34,665 nt of DNA, from contig JAAYRS010000013.1 in the NCBI GenBank assembly GCA_012518645.1, positions 1-34,665 of the forward strand. Reading direction: 5' to 3'. Each line of letters starts with the position of its first letter. Positions within the stretch are counted from its first letter, which is position 1. The translations under genes and the position numbers were made by a program. The notes under the pieces are model-generated. The model was not told the DNA's origin. It searched no databases and saw only the letters and a program-made list of their open reading frames with translations. Below, in pieces: positions 1 through 8,910 of this stretch. The stretch comes from Bacillota bacterium. Its GTDB lineage: Bacteria; Bacillota; Limnochordia; Darwinibacteriales; Darwinibacteriaceae.

Positions 1-1613
1 CCCCGCCGGGCCGCGTTTACCGCCGCGGGCACTTCCGGCCGGGGCGGATCCATCATGCCCACCAGGCCTGTAAAAATCAAATTTTGTTCCCAATCGCTTT
101 CCCTCGGTACTCTTGGACCCAAGGGGCGGTAAGCAACTGCCAGGACCCGCAGGGCCCCCCGGGCCATATTTTCCAAAGCATTCGCGGCCCGCCAGCGCCG
201 TTCTTGATCGAAAGCGACTGGTTTGGTGCCGGCCAAAACCTTTGCACATCTTTGCATGATTACATCGGGAGCCCCTTTAACTAAGGAATAATACTCCGGA
301 CCCACCCGGATTACAACGGACATCCTTTTCCGCTCCGGATCGAACGGAAGTGCATGCACTTCCTTATATTCCTTTTTAAGATCAACCTGGCTTAGGCCGC
401 TTTCTAAAGCTAGACGAAGAAGGGCCACCTCCGTGGGATCCCCAAAAAGATCCGTTCCTTGATAGGCCTCTGCTTTTGTGCATAAAGCTCCGGCAGCCAC
501 AGTATAAAAGATGGCGTCGTTTCGAGAGCGGCCCAATTGTATTTTTTCCTCGCCGGGGAAAAGAAGCCGATCGGGGGGTATCCAAAGCCTTTCCACCCGC
601 ATTTGGTTTTGGGTCAAAGTCCCGGTCTTATCAGCGCAAATTACGGTGGCGCAGCCCAAGCTTTCTACCGCGGGCAACTGCCGGATAATGGCATTACGCT
701 TACTCATCCGCTGAACACCAACAGAAAGGGCAATAGTAACGACTGCCGGCAGGCCTTCGGGGATAGCGGCAACGGCTAAGGTAACCCCAACCATAAACAT
801 TTTATACACGGGAAATCCCTGTTTAACCCCTGCCAAAAAAACAAGGCCCACAATAGCTAGGCAGGCTAGTACCAAGACTTTGCCCAACTGAGCCAAGCGC
901 TTCTGAAGAGGTGTTTCCGCGGGACGCTTTTCTTGCAGCAAGTGGGCAATTTCCCCAATTTCCGTGTCCATCCCTGTGGCAGCCACTAAAGCCTTAGCAT
1001 AACCCCTGGTTACTAAAGTGCTTTTAAAAACAATGTTTTTTAAATCTCCCAAAGATGTATGCGCTGCGCCTTGCCAGTTTTCGTCTTTAGCCGCGGGCAG
1101 GGACTCGCCTGTTAAATTGGATTCATCAACGCTCAGGGAGTGGCTTTCCAATAAAAGGGCATCAGCAGGTACCCGGTCCCCCGCCTCCAAATAGACGATA
1201 TCGCCGGGAACCAATTCTTCGGAAGCCAAAAGAGTTTTATGGCCCTCCCGCAGGACTTTAGTGTGGGGGCTGGTTAGTTTGCGCAGGGCTTCCAAAGAGC
1301 GTTCCGCCCGATATTCTTGAGCAAACCCGAGAACGGAATTGAGAAAGACAATGGCCAATATTGTAGCTGCATCCAATGTTTCCCCTAAAAACAAAGAAAC
1401 AACTGTTGTGCCCAATAAGACTAGGACTAAAAAATCCTGAAACTGGCTGATAAAAATAATCCAGGGAGAAACAGAAGGAGCTGTAATTAGGATGTTGGCA
1501 CCAAGCTTCGCCAGCCTCCGCCCCGCTTCTTCCTGGGAAAGCCCAGCTTTAGGATTTGTCCGTAACTCTTTAAGCAGGCGCTGCCTTGAAGTAAAATGCC
1601 ATTTTTTTGCCAA
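1..1613 (-). CDS. Cation-translocating P-type ATPase (Ca2+/SERCA-like), truncated by left window edge; probable TTG start
   Basis: Not in the ORF track because it runs off the window. My translation on - is open in one frame and contains ADKTGTLTQN (~632), LTGESLPAAKDE, PEGLPAVVTIALSVGVQRMSKRNAIIRQLPAVESLG and LIFTGLVGMMDPPRPEV at the edge. Codons at 1613, 632 and 80 are in phase. Confidence 0.93.
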   Translation of the reverse strand, partial: MAKKWHFTSRQRLLKELRTNPKAGLSQEEAGRRLAKLGANILITAPSVSPWIIFISQFQDFLVLVLLGTTVVSLFLGETLDAATILAIVFLNSVLGFAQEYRAERSLEALRKLTSPHTKVLREGHKTLLASEELVPGDIVYLEAGDRVPADALLLESHSLSVDESNLTGESLPAAKDENWQGAAHTSLGDLKNIVFKSTLVTRGYAKALVAATGMDTEIGEIAHLLQEKRPAETPLQKRLAQLGKVLVLACLAIVGLVFLAGVKQGFPVYKMFMVGVTLAVAAIPEGLPAVVTIALSVGVQRMSKRNAIIRQLPAVESLGCATVICADKTGTLTQNQMRVERLWIPPDRLLFPGEEKIQLGRSRNDAIFYTVAAGALCTKAEAYQGTDLFGDPTEVALLRLALESGLSQVDLKKEYKEVHALPFDPERKRMSVVIRVGPEYYSLVKGAPDVIMQRCAKVLAGTKPVAFDQERRWRAANALENMARGALRVLAVAYRPLGPRVPRESDWEQNLIFTGLVGMMDPPRPEVPAAVNAARR

Positions 1614-1640
1614 ACCCAGCTCACTTCTTTCCGAAATATT

Positions 1641-1670
1641 AAAAAACGTGTTGGTTTTAACAACACGTTT
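1641..1670 (-). terminator. Intrinsic terminator downstream of the TPR gene
   Basis: Perfect 10-bp stem AAACGTGTTG/CAACACGTTT followed on - by TTTTTT. Confidence 0.75.
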
Positions 1671-1720
1671 CTACTAAAATCTATTCCCGAAAAACACAAA
1701 ATATTACGGCGCTTTCTTCC

Positions 1721-2449
1721 TTAAGGTGCTGTCAGCTCCTGGTAGCGTTTTAAGGCGTGGCGGGCTTGCTCTTCTCTTCCTTCCCCTTCGTAGCTAAGGC
1801 TTAAGTAATAATGGACTGCCGCCTGCCGCGGCGCTTGCAGCTGAGCTAATTCCAAAACCTCAATTGCCTTTTGGTACTCTTCCAAGTGCAGCAGCGTTCT
1901 GCCCAAAGCTAAACGGGCATCAAAAAAATTCTCAGAATTTTCCAAGGCCAGCTGGAAGTGATGCTTAGCCTGGAGTAAGTCGTCTTGCTCCAGAGCAATC
2001 CGGCCTAAGCCAAAGTGGGATTGGGAATAGCCCTCCTCCTGCCATCTAAGAGCTTTCTCGTAAAATTCGCGGGCTTCTTCGTTACGGCCCATTTCGAAAT
2101 ATAAATCGCCGATTAAAGAGTTAATCCAGCTTTCTTCGGGATGCAGGTGGGCAAAACTTAAGTAATAGCCTAAAGCAGTGCCCGGCCTATTGAGATACTG
2201 GTAAATTAAACCAATCATTAGATTAGCTTCTCCGGCCTGTTTGCCCTGGCGCAGGGCTTTTCCAAACTCCTCTAAAGAGGTTGCAATGGGGTTTAGACTG
2301 GGAAAGCTCTCTTCGATGCGGACTGTATGATAAAAAAGGGCTTGAAAACCGTTGTTCAAAGACTCGGAATTATCATTAGCATGGGCCCAAATCCCAGCAG
2401 TAATAAGGATAATTAAAACTAGTAATGTAAACCTCTTGATTTTATGCAC
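1721..2449 (-). CDS. TPR-repeat protein with N-terminal signal/TM segment
   Basis: ORF 242 aa; hydrophobic N-terminus (KRFTLLVLIILITAGIWAHA) and repeated TPR-like units (SLIGDLYFEMGRNEEAREFYEKALRW; SHFGLGRIALEQDDLLQAKHHFQLAL). Confidence 0.85.
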   Translation of the reverse strand: MHKIKRFTLLVLIILITAGIWAHANDNSESLNNGFQALFYHTVRIEESFPSLNPIATSLEEFGKALRQGKQAGEANLMIGLIYQYLNRPGTALGYYLSFAHLHPEESWINSLIGDLYFEMGRNEEAREFYEKALRWQEEGYSQSHFGLGRIALEQDDLLQAKHHFQLALENSENFFDARLALGRTLLHLEEYQKAIEVLELAQLQAPRQAAVHYYLSLSYEGEGREEQARHALKRYQELTAP

Positions 2450-2515
2450 AACAACACCACCTTAGCACTCTATCCCGTTTATTCTCCATTTCCGGGCAAT
2501 AACCTCCTTGCCCGA

Positions 2516-2544
2516 TTGAGCCCGCGCTCCTCTAATGATATAAT
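2516..2544 (+). promoter_or_regulatory. Sigma-A-type promoter for the NFACT gene
   Basis: TTGAGC - 17 nt - TATAAT, 23 nt upstream of the ATG at 2567. Confidence 0.6.
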
Positions 2545-2566
2545 AGCATGGATTGGGAGTGATGGA

Positions 2567-4285
2567 ATGCCCTTAGACGGACTTACTTTGAAAACCTTGA
2601 CGGCTGAATTGGATTCTCTCTTACGAAATGGACGGGTTGTGAAAATCTTCCAACCTCAAAAAAACACAATTACTCTGCACTTACGCTCTTTTAAAAAAAC
2701 AGAAATCCTTCTTATTTCCGTTGATCCTAATTATCCTAGGATTCACACCGTAACCGAACAACCCCAAAATCCCCTCCAGCCGCCTTCTTTTTGCATGCTG
2801 CTCCGCAAGCACCTGGAACCCAGCCGTTTATTATCCATAGAACAAAAAGGGTGGGACCGCATTGTGCACCTCAATTTTGAGGTCTTAGATCAAAGAGGCC
2901 AACCTTCCCAAAAGATTTTGATTTTAGAGATCATGGGGCGCCACAGCAACCTTTTTTTTGTTGACCAACAAAAGACTATCCTCGATGCCCTCAAGCGCTA
3001 TCCTGAGAAGGATATTCTTCCGGGGGGAAAATACCAAGAGCCATGCGGCCAAGGTAAGAGAGATCCCAGCGAGATCAGGGAAGAAGAATTTATAAACGAA
3101 ATCAGGCTTTTACCTGCCTCGGCCCCGCTTTGGAAATGGATCCAAAACTCTTTCCAGGGTTTCAGCAAAACCGGCGCTGTAGAGGTTCTGGAAAGAGCTA
3201 ATTTCTCCCCCCGGCTTAAAAGAGGTGAGACAAATAAAGAAGATTGGCCTCGGATCTACTTTGCCTTTCTCCATCTTCTGCAGGAGATTTCCGAAGGCGG
3301 TACACCTTTCTGGCATAAAAATAACGGTGAAGATTTTACAGGCTATTCTTTAAGCAAGGGAAAAAATTCCGTTTTATTCCCCAGCGTCAATGCTCTTATC
3401 GCCCGGTTTTTAACTGCCCGGGAAAATAGGCTTAGAAAAGAAATCTTGGCTAATTCTTTGCGCCGGCCCCTCCGCCGGCAATTAAAAAAAGCCTTAAGAA
3501 AAGAAAAACTGCACAAAGATAACCTAAAAAGAGCTGAACAGGCAGACGAATTGCGCCTGCAGGGCGAATTGTTAACTGCCAACTTTCATTTGCTGAAGAA
3601 AGGCCTTTCTTCGATAGAGCTTACAGATTATACTCGGGAATGCCTGCCTCGGATTAAAATAGAGCTTGACCCCCTGCTTTCTCCCAGCGCTAATGTACAA
3701 AAGAAATTTAAAGATTACCATAAAGCTAAAAACAGCCGCAAATTTACGCTAAAAGAACTAAGAAAGGCGCGGCGGGAACGGACTTACCTGGAGGAAGTCC
3801 TGCACCAAATTGAAGAGGCTGATCAAGACCGGATTTTGCTGGAAATAGCCCAAGAGATACAACGCCAAGGTTACCTGCCGCCCAAGTGCAAACCAAGCCC
3901 CAAACCGCGGGGTTCTCCCCGTCCGGACAGCTATATCTCCAGCGACGGAATCCCCATTTTGGTTGGCCGCAACAACCGCCAAAACGACTATTTAACCTTT
4001 AGGCTAAGCAGGCCTAACCATCTTTGGCTGCATGCCCGTAAAATCCCGGGAAGCCATGTTGTTATTGCGGAAGAAGGCGCCATCCCGGAAAGTACAATTG
4101 CGGAAGCTGCACTGCTAGCAGCTTACTTTTCCCAAAGCAAGAATTCTCCTAAGGTTTCCGTAGATTACACTTTACGAAAACATGTCCGTAAACCCAAGGG
4201 CGCTAAGCCCGGCTTTGTGCTCTATGAACGTTTTCAAACCATTGTTGTTGATCCCGCCAATACTAATTTGCCTCCAAAAAAATAA
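2567..4285 (+). CDS. rqcH: NFACT family protein (RqcH / Rqc2 homolog, fibronectin-binding A-like)
   Basis: MPLDGLTLKTLTAELDSLL N-terminus and C-terminal NFACT-R motif RPNHLWLHARKIPGSHVVI. Start moved in from ORF start 2444 because a promoter and RBS-like GGGAG precede ATG 2567. Confidence 0.9.
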   Translation: MPLDGLTLKTLTAELDSLLRNGRVVKIFQPQKNTITLHLRSFKKTEILLISVDPNYPRIHTVTEQPQNPLQPPSFCMLLRKHLEPSRLLSIEQKGWDRIVHLNFEVLDQRGQPSQKILILEIMGRHSNLFFVDQQKTILDALKRYPEKDILPGGKYQEPCGQGKRDPSEIREEEFINEIRLLPASAPLWKWIQNSFQGFSKTGAVEVLERANFSPRLKRGETNKEDWPRIYFAFLHLLQEISEGGTPFWHKNNGEDFTGYSLSKGKNSVLFPSVNALIARFLTARENRLRKEILANSLRRPLRRQLKKALRKEKLHKDNLKRAEQADELRLQGELLTANFHLLKKGLSSIELTDYTRECLPRIKIELDPLLSPSANVQKKFKDYHKAKNSRKFTLKELRKARRERTYLEEVLHQIEEADQDRILLEIAQEIQRQGYLPPKCKPSPKPRGSPRPDSYISSDGIPILVGRNNRQNDYLTFRLSRPNHLWLHARKIPGSHVVIAEEGAIPESTIAEAALLAAYFSQSKNSPKVSVDYTLRKHVRKPKGAKPGFVLYERFQTIVVDPANTNLPPKK

Positions 4286-4312
4286 AAGCACCGCACGGTG
4301 CAGCAAATCCGT

Positions 4313-4363
4313 GACAAGAAGCAGGCGAGTTCACTTTAAAGTCTTCTGCGCCTGCCCCTTGTC
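4313..4363. repeat. Long interrupted inverted repeat (stem-loop)
   Basis: GACAAG-aa-GCAGGCG ... CGCCTGC-cc-CTTGTC with palindromic ACTTTAAAGT in the loop. Confidence 0.7.
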
Positions 4364-4512
4364 CTCCGGCCAGAAAATAAAGATGAGCGATTCTAGACTC
4401 AGTCTTTATTGCCTTATCAATATAGTTTCTTCTTTAGAAAAGAAAGTCCTTCTTTTTTCCTTACTTTCATCGCATTTCCCTGCTTAATCAATAAATTAAA
4501 TCGTACTCTTTA

Positions 4513-4541
4513 GAATAAGAAAGAACACCCCGGTCATAATA
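4513..4541 (+). promoter_or_regulatory. Candidate forespore sigma factor (sigma-F/G-like) promoter
   Basis: GAATA - 17 nt - CATAATA upstream of the RsfA-like gene; resembles sigma-G/F consensus (GNATA / CATNNTA). Confidence 0.4.
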
Positions 4542-4600
4542 ATATAAAGATGGGACCCGGCAGAAGGGGGCCCATTAGATCTATGCCGAGGGGGATTATT

Positions 4601-5269
4601 ATGTCCAAAGATAAGTCAACAGCAACTGCTGCACGGGGTACGGTTAGGAATTGGACCGAAGAAGAGAAGGATATTGTTTGGGAGCAAGCTTGCTTAGCTA
4701 AAGAAAAGAACCTCCCTTTGACGGAGGCATTCCGCAGGGTGGCCGGCCTGCTGCCCCACCGTTCCGAAGCTGCGGTTGGAATGCTTTATTACAATGTCCT
4801 GCGGAAAGAACGGGAAGAGCCAAAAAAGAAAGATAGCAAACCGGTTTTCAGCAAAACCAAGGTTGATAATCAACTGATCGCCGCTTTTGAAGGCTTGCCG
4901 GAATACATTCAAGACTTAAACACCAAGATCCGCCGTTTAGAGGAACAGTTACTAAAACCGGATCCCCAGGCCGTTGTTTATGCCCTAACTCAAATACTGG
5001 GCAGCCATGCCCAAGAGAACGAGCTTAATCAAAAACTAAAGGAATTAGAAGCGGAAAATAAAGCCCTGCAGGCGGCCAACGAAAGCCTGCAAACGGATCT
5101 AAATACTTTAAAGCAGGCCTATAACGACGCCTTGGGAATTTATGATATGTTTACAAACATGGCCAGCATCTCCCAAATCATGAGTTTAGGAGATTTCAAA
5201 CAGCAAATGAAAACAACCCTGGATAAATGGGGCAATGTGCTTAAGATTACCTTGGACCGCAGCGTTTAA
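4601..5269 (+). CDS. RsfA-like (prespore-specific) transcriptional regulator: Myb/SANT-like N-terminus plus coiled coil
   Basis: NWTEEEKDIVWEQACLAKEKNLPLTEAFRRVAGLLPHRSEAAVGMLYYNVLRKE, then coiled coil. Start chosen at ATG 4601 after GAGGGGG. Confidence 0.8.
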   Translation: MSKDKSTATAARGTVRNWTEEEKDIVWEQACLAKEKNLPLTEAFRRVAGLLPHRSEAAVGMLYYNVLRKEREEPKKKDSKPVFSKTKVDNQLIAAFEGLPEYIQDLNTKIRRLEEQLLKPDPQAVVYALTQILGSHAQENELNQKLKELEAENKALQAANESLQTDLNTLKQAYNDALGIYDMFTNMASISQIMSLGDFKQQMKTTLDKWGNVLKITLDRSV

Positions 5270-5302
5270 AAAACCGGCTTGACCTTTAAGGCCAAGCCGG
5301 TC
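5267..5302 (-). terminator. Intrinsic terminator of the NCS2 permease gene
   Basis: ACCGGCTTG...CAAGCCGGT hairpin followed on - by TTTTTT; overlaps the end of the convergent RsfA-like gene. Confidence 0.75.
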
Positions 5303-5315
5303 CTAAATTTGAAGG

Positions 5316-6656
5316 CTATCCTAAATAAATAAAGCGGAGAACAAACAAAACTGCTAAAATATAGGTAATGGCGTGCACTTCTTTGGCTTTTCCGTTGAGT
5401 ACTTTTACAACGGGATACACAATAAACCCGAGGGCAATACCTGTAGCTATACTATAGGTGAAAGGCATTGCTATCATTGCGATAAAAGCGGGAAGAGCCT
5501 CATCCATTTCGGACCAGGAAATATCTAAGACCGCCCTAATCATCATAGCCCCTACTACAATTAAAGCCGGTGCCGTTGCCGCGGAAGGGACAATGGCAAT
5601 AATTGGCAGAAAAAACATGGACAAGAGGAAACAACCGGCAGTAATTAAGTTCGCAAAGCCGGTCCGCCCGCCAACTGCTACACCGGAAGCAGATTCAACA
5701 TAAGTTGTCACTGTAGAGGTTCCAAAAATTGCGCCGGCCACAGTACCGAAAGCGTCTGCCAAGAGGGCTTTATTTGCCCGGGGCAGTCTGCCTTCTTTAT
5801 CCAGAAAACCCGCCTGCTGCGAAACACCGATTAAAGTGCCGATAGTATCAAAGAGGTCAACAAACAAGAAGGCAAAGATGACTTCTAAAATGCCGATCCC
5901 CAAAGCCCCGCCAATATCAAGTTTACCGAAAATAGGGGCCCAGGTTGAGAAACTGGGCATTTTTAGAAAACCGTCAGGCATAGCCGTCACCCCCAAGGGT
6001 ATACCTAAGATTGTAGTAATCAAAATTCCCCAGAGGATTGCCCCGTTCACCCTGCGGGCCAGCAAAATCCCTGTTATCAAAATCCCAACAGCGGCTAGAA
6101 ACACTGCGGGTTCTCCGAGATTGCCAATGCCGATTATCGTCGCCGGATCGCTTTGCACCAAGCCGCCGTTTTGCAGCCCAATAAAGGCGATAAAAAGTCC
6201 GATCCCGGCTCCAATTGCACTTTTTAAGGTGGCGGGGACTGCATCGATAATCATTTCCCGAATACCGGATAGGGATAAAAGCACAAAAACTATACCGGAA
6301 ATAAATACTGCACCTAAAGCTGTCTGCCAAGAGTAGCCTAAACCAAACACCACAGAATAAGCGAAATAAGCATTTAGTCCCATCCCCGGGGCTAAAGCAA
6401 AGGGGTAGTTGGCCAAAAATGCCATCAATAAAGTAGCTAAGATAGCCGAAGAGGCAGTTGCCATCATAACTGCATCAAAAGGCATCCCCGTCTCTGATAG
6501 AATACTGGGATTGACAAATAAGATGTAAGCCATGGTCATAAAAGTGGTGATCCCTGCAATAATTTCGGTTCGAACAGTAGTTTGGTTTTCTTTTAAACGA
6601 AACCTTCTTTCTATCCAACTCTGTTCAGCAGCGGGGGTTCTGCTAGATGTTAACAT
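5316..6656 (-). CDS. NCS2 family purine permease (guanine/hypoxanthine/adenine type)
   Basis: TEIIAGITTFMTMAYILFVNPSIL; ALAPGMGLNAYFAY; FLFVDLFDTIGTLIGV; GTSTVTTYVESASGVAVGGRTG. ORF track start is 6704; start at 6656 preferred (SD AAGGAGG). Confidence 0.93.
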   Translation of the reverse strand: MLTSSRTPAAEQSWIERRFRLKENQTTVRTEIIAGITTFMTMAYILFVNPSILSETGMPFDAVMMATASSAILATLLMAFLANYPFALAPGMGLNAYFAYSVVFGLGYSWQTALGAVFISGIVFVLLSLSGIREMIIDAVPATLKSAIGAGIGLFIAFIGLQNGGLVQSDPATIIGIGNLGEPAVFLAAVGILITGILLARRVNGAILWGILITTILGIPLGVTAMPDGFLKMPSFSTWAPIFGKLDIGGALGIGILEVIFAFLFVDLFDTIGTLIGVSQQAGFLDKEGRLPRANKALLADAFGTVAGAIFGTSTVTTYVESASGVAVGGRTGFANLITAGCFLLSMFFLPIIAIVPSAATAPALIVVGAMMIRAVLDISWSEMDEALPAFIAMIAMPFTYSIATGIALGFIVYPVVKVLNGKAKEVHAITYILAVLFVLRFIYLG

Positions 6657-6895
6657 TCCCTCTTTCATCCTCCTTAAAAGCAATTGGTTTTTCGATTCTA
6701 ACAATTACCTTTCGCTATAGGCCGACAGTTTCCTGCTTAAAACCATAAAATGTTCGGTGTTTCCCCCAAAAATATTAAAATGTTATTTAGACCGCTGTTT
6801 TCTTCGTCCCCTGACAAGGTTTCCCCAAACGGAATCGATTAGAACATGGGCTCGAACCGAAATTACTGATCTTTACCCCCCTTGGTCCGCTAAAG

Positions 6896-8896
6896 TCAGC
6901 GGCCCGCCACCTCTTTAAACTCATCTTTATACTGCAGTAAGAATAAATTATAATAAAATCCTTTCTGCGCCAAAAGCTCCTGGTGCGTCCCCATTTCCCG
7001 AATTTTGCCCCTGTGCAGGACGATGATATTATCCGCATCTTGGATTGTAGAAAGCCGATGGGCAACTACTAGGCTGGTCCTTCCTTTTAAAAGCCTGGGT
7101 AAAGCGTCTTGAATTAACTCTTCCGTTTCCGTATCTATGCTGGCGGTTGCTTCATCCAATACTAAAATTGCTGGGTCAAAAGCCAGGGCCCTGGCAAAGG
7201 CCAAAAGCTGCCGCTGCCCCGCGGATAGGGTTGCCCCTCTTTCCATAACGGGCTCCTCATAGTCTTGGGGTAAATTCCGGATAAAATGATCAGCGTTGAC
7301 ATAGCGAGCCACACTTTTAATCCGCTCCGGGCTAATTTTTTTATTGTTCAAGCGGATATTATCCCCAATTGTCCCCGAAAAAATAAACACATCCTGCATT
7401 ACTAAGCCTACGTTTCGGCGCAGCTCCTCTTTGCTTAAATGCTTTATATCCCGGCCGTCAATTAAAATCTGCCCTTTTTGAATATCATAAAAGCGGGTCA
7501 GCAGATTCATAATTGTGGATTTTCCTGCTCCCGTCGCACCAACGAAAGCGACTGTCTGCCCCGGCTCCACCGTAAAGGAAACGTCTTTTAAAACCCATTC
7601 TTCCTGCACATAGGCAAACCAAACGTTTTTAAACTCAATCCTTCCCTGGACCGTGCCTAAAGGCAGCGGCCGCTCTGCTTCGGAAATGGCCGGTTCTTCA
7701 TCCAGGATTAAAAAAATACGCTCCGCGGAAGCCATCGAGGCTTGGAGGATATTATATTTTTCTGTAAGATCATTGATGGGCCGGAAAAACTGCTCCAGAT
7801 AGCTGATAAAAGCATAGAGGACCCCAAATTCCACCATCCCCTGGAGAACTTGACCCCCTCCTACCCAAATTAGGATCGCCATTGCCAAGGAATAGACTAA
7901 CTCCATCATGGGTCTGAAGACTGCATAGACATAAAGTTCCCGCATACTGGCCCGATAGTGGCTGGAATTTACCTCATCGAATTCTTTGAATTTTCTTTTC
8001 TCTTGACGGAAAATCTGCACTAAGCGCATCCCGGAAATATTTTCTGCAAAATTTGCGTTGATCCGCGCCAAACGGACTCTTGTTTCCCTATAAGCGGCCC
8101 GGGCCTTAATTCGAAAGATTGCCGTTAAGGCAAAGATCAAGGGCAGGGTGGCCAAAGATACCCAGGCTAATTTGAGATCAAGGCGGAACATAACAATCAC
8201 TATACCCACCAGCATAAATAAATCCTTGAAAAGATTGACTAAGACAGCAGTATACATTTCCTGCAGATTTTCCGTATCATTGGTTACCCTAGTAACCAAG
8301 CGCCCAACGGGGTTGCCGTCAAAAAAGGCTAGGGCTAAAGTCTGCAGGTGGGAAAAAAGGTGCTGGCGGAGATCAAAAACTATGCGCTGCCCCGTATAGT
8401 GCAGGAGGTAAACTTGGGCGTAATTTAAGCCAAAGCCAAGGCTAAGGATAAAGAACAAGGTCAGGCCTAAACGGATAATCCCCGCCGTGTCCCAAGCCCT
8501 TAATTCCTTAACTTCCTCCGCGCTTAAAGCCAGTCTTTCGCCGGGCCCCTTCAGGTAATGTAAACCGTCTTCCTTCACTAGCTTAAAGCGGACCCCCTCT
8601 ATTTCCCCCGGGATCCGATCTTCTCTCAGCAGGCGCAGCCCTTGAATTTCAACAGCGGAATCGTGTTCAACCTCGGTGGAAACAACAACATAAGGGAGGT
8701 TAGCACCCATAATGTGTTCATCGATGGCCACCTTAACCAAGTAAGGCCGGGCTAGATCGGTTACGCTGATCACCAAAAGTAAAAAGACAGATAAAACAAT
8801 AAGGGCCCAATAAGGTTGGGCATAACGGAGCAGACGGCGCATTAAACGGCTGTCATAAACCTTTCCTAAGGTTTGTTCTTCATGAAAATATTCCAT
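6896..8896 (-). CDS. ABC exporter half-transporter (TM + NBD), BmrD/YheH-like with insert between TM1 and TM2
   Basis: Walker A GATGAGKS, signature LSAGQRQLLAFARAL, Walker B ILVLDEATASID. ~80-aa hydrophilic insert after the first TM helix. Confidence 0.92.
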   Translation of the reverse strand: MEYFHEEQTLGKVYDSRLMRRLLRYAQPYWALIVLSVFLLLVISVTDLARPYLVKVAIDEHIMGANLPYVVVSTEVEHDSAVEIQGLRLLREDRIPGEIEGVRFKLVKEDGLHYLKGPGERLALSAEEVKELRAWDTAGIIRLGLTLFFILSLGFGLNYAQVYLLHYTGQRIVFDLRQHLFSHLQTLALAFFDGNPVGRLVTRVTNDTENLQEMYTAVLVNLFKDLFMLVGIVIVMFRLDLKLAWVSLATLPLIFALTAIFRIKARAAYRETRVRLARINANFAENISGMRLVQIFRQEKRKFKEFDEVNSSHYRASMRELYVYAVFRPMMELVYSLAMAILIWVGGGQVLQGMVEFGVLYAFISYLEQFFRPINDLTEKYNILQASMASAERIFLILDEEPAISEAERPLPLGTVQGRIEFKNVWFAYVQEEWVLKDVSFTVEPGQTVAFVGATGAGKSTIMNLLTRFYDIQKGQILIDGRDIKHLSKEELRRNVGLVMQDVFIFSGTIGDNIRLNNKKISPERIKSVARYVNADHFIRNLPQDYEEPVMERGATLSAGQRQLLAFARALAFDPAILVLDEATASIDTETEELIQDALPRLLKGRTSLVVAHRLSTIQDADNIIVLHRGKIREMGTHQELLAQKGFYYNLFLLQYKDEFKEVAGR

Positions 8897-8910
8897 CTAG
8901 TTCACCACCT

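Noticed and set aside
84-779. Several + strand and - strand ORFs of 66-80 aa in the first 800 bp
   Set aside because: All overlap the P-type ATPase coding frame on -, which runs off the window and so was missing from the ORF track.
5836-6336. 166-aa + ORF antisense to the NCS2 permease (and 118-aa alternate-frame ORF 5974-6330)
   Set aside because: Low-complexity K/P/I-rich shadow ORFs opposite or overlapping conserved transmembrane coding sequence.
6705-6780. Purine riboswitch upstream of the NCS2 permease
   Set aside because: Core motifs of the guanine/adenine/2'-dG classes are not present in the leader as I read it; kept only as a low-interest unknown.
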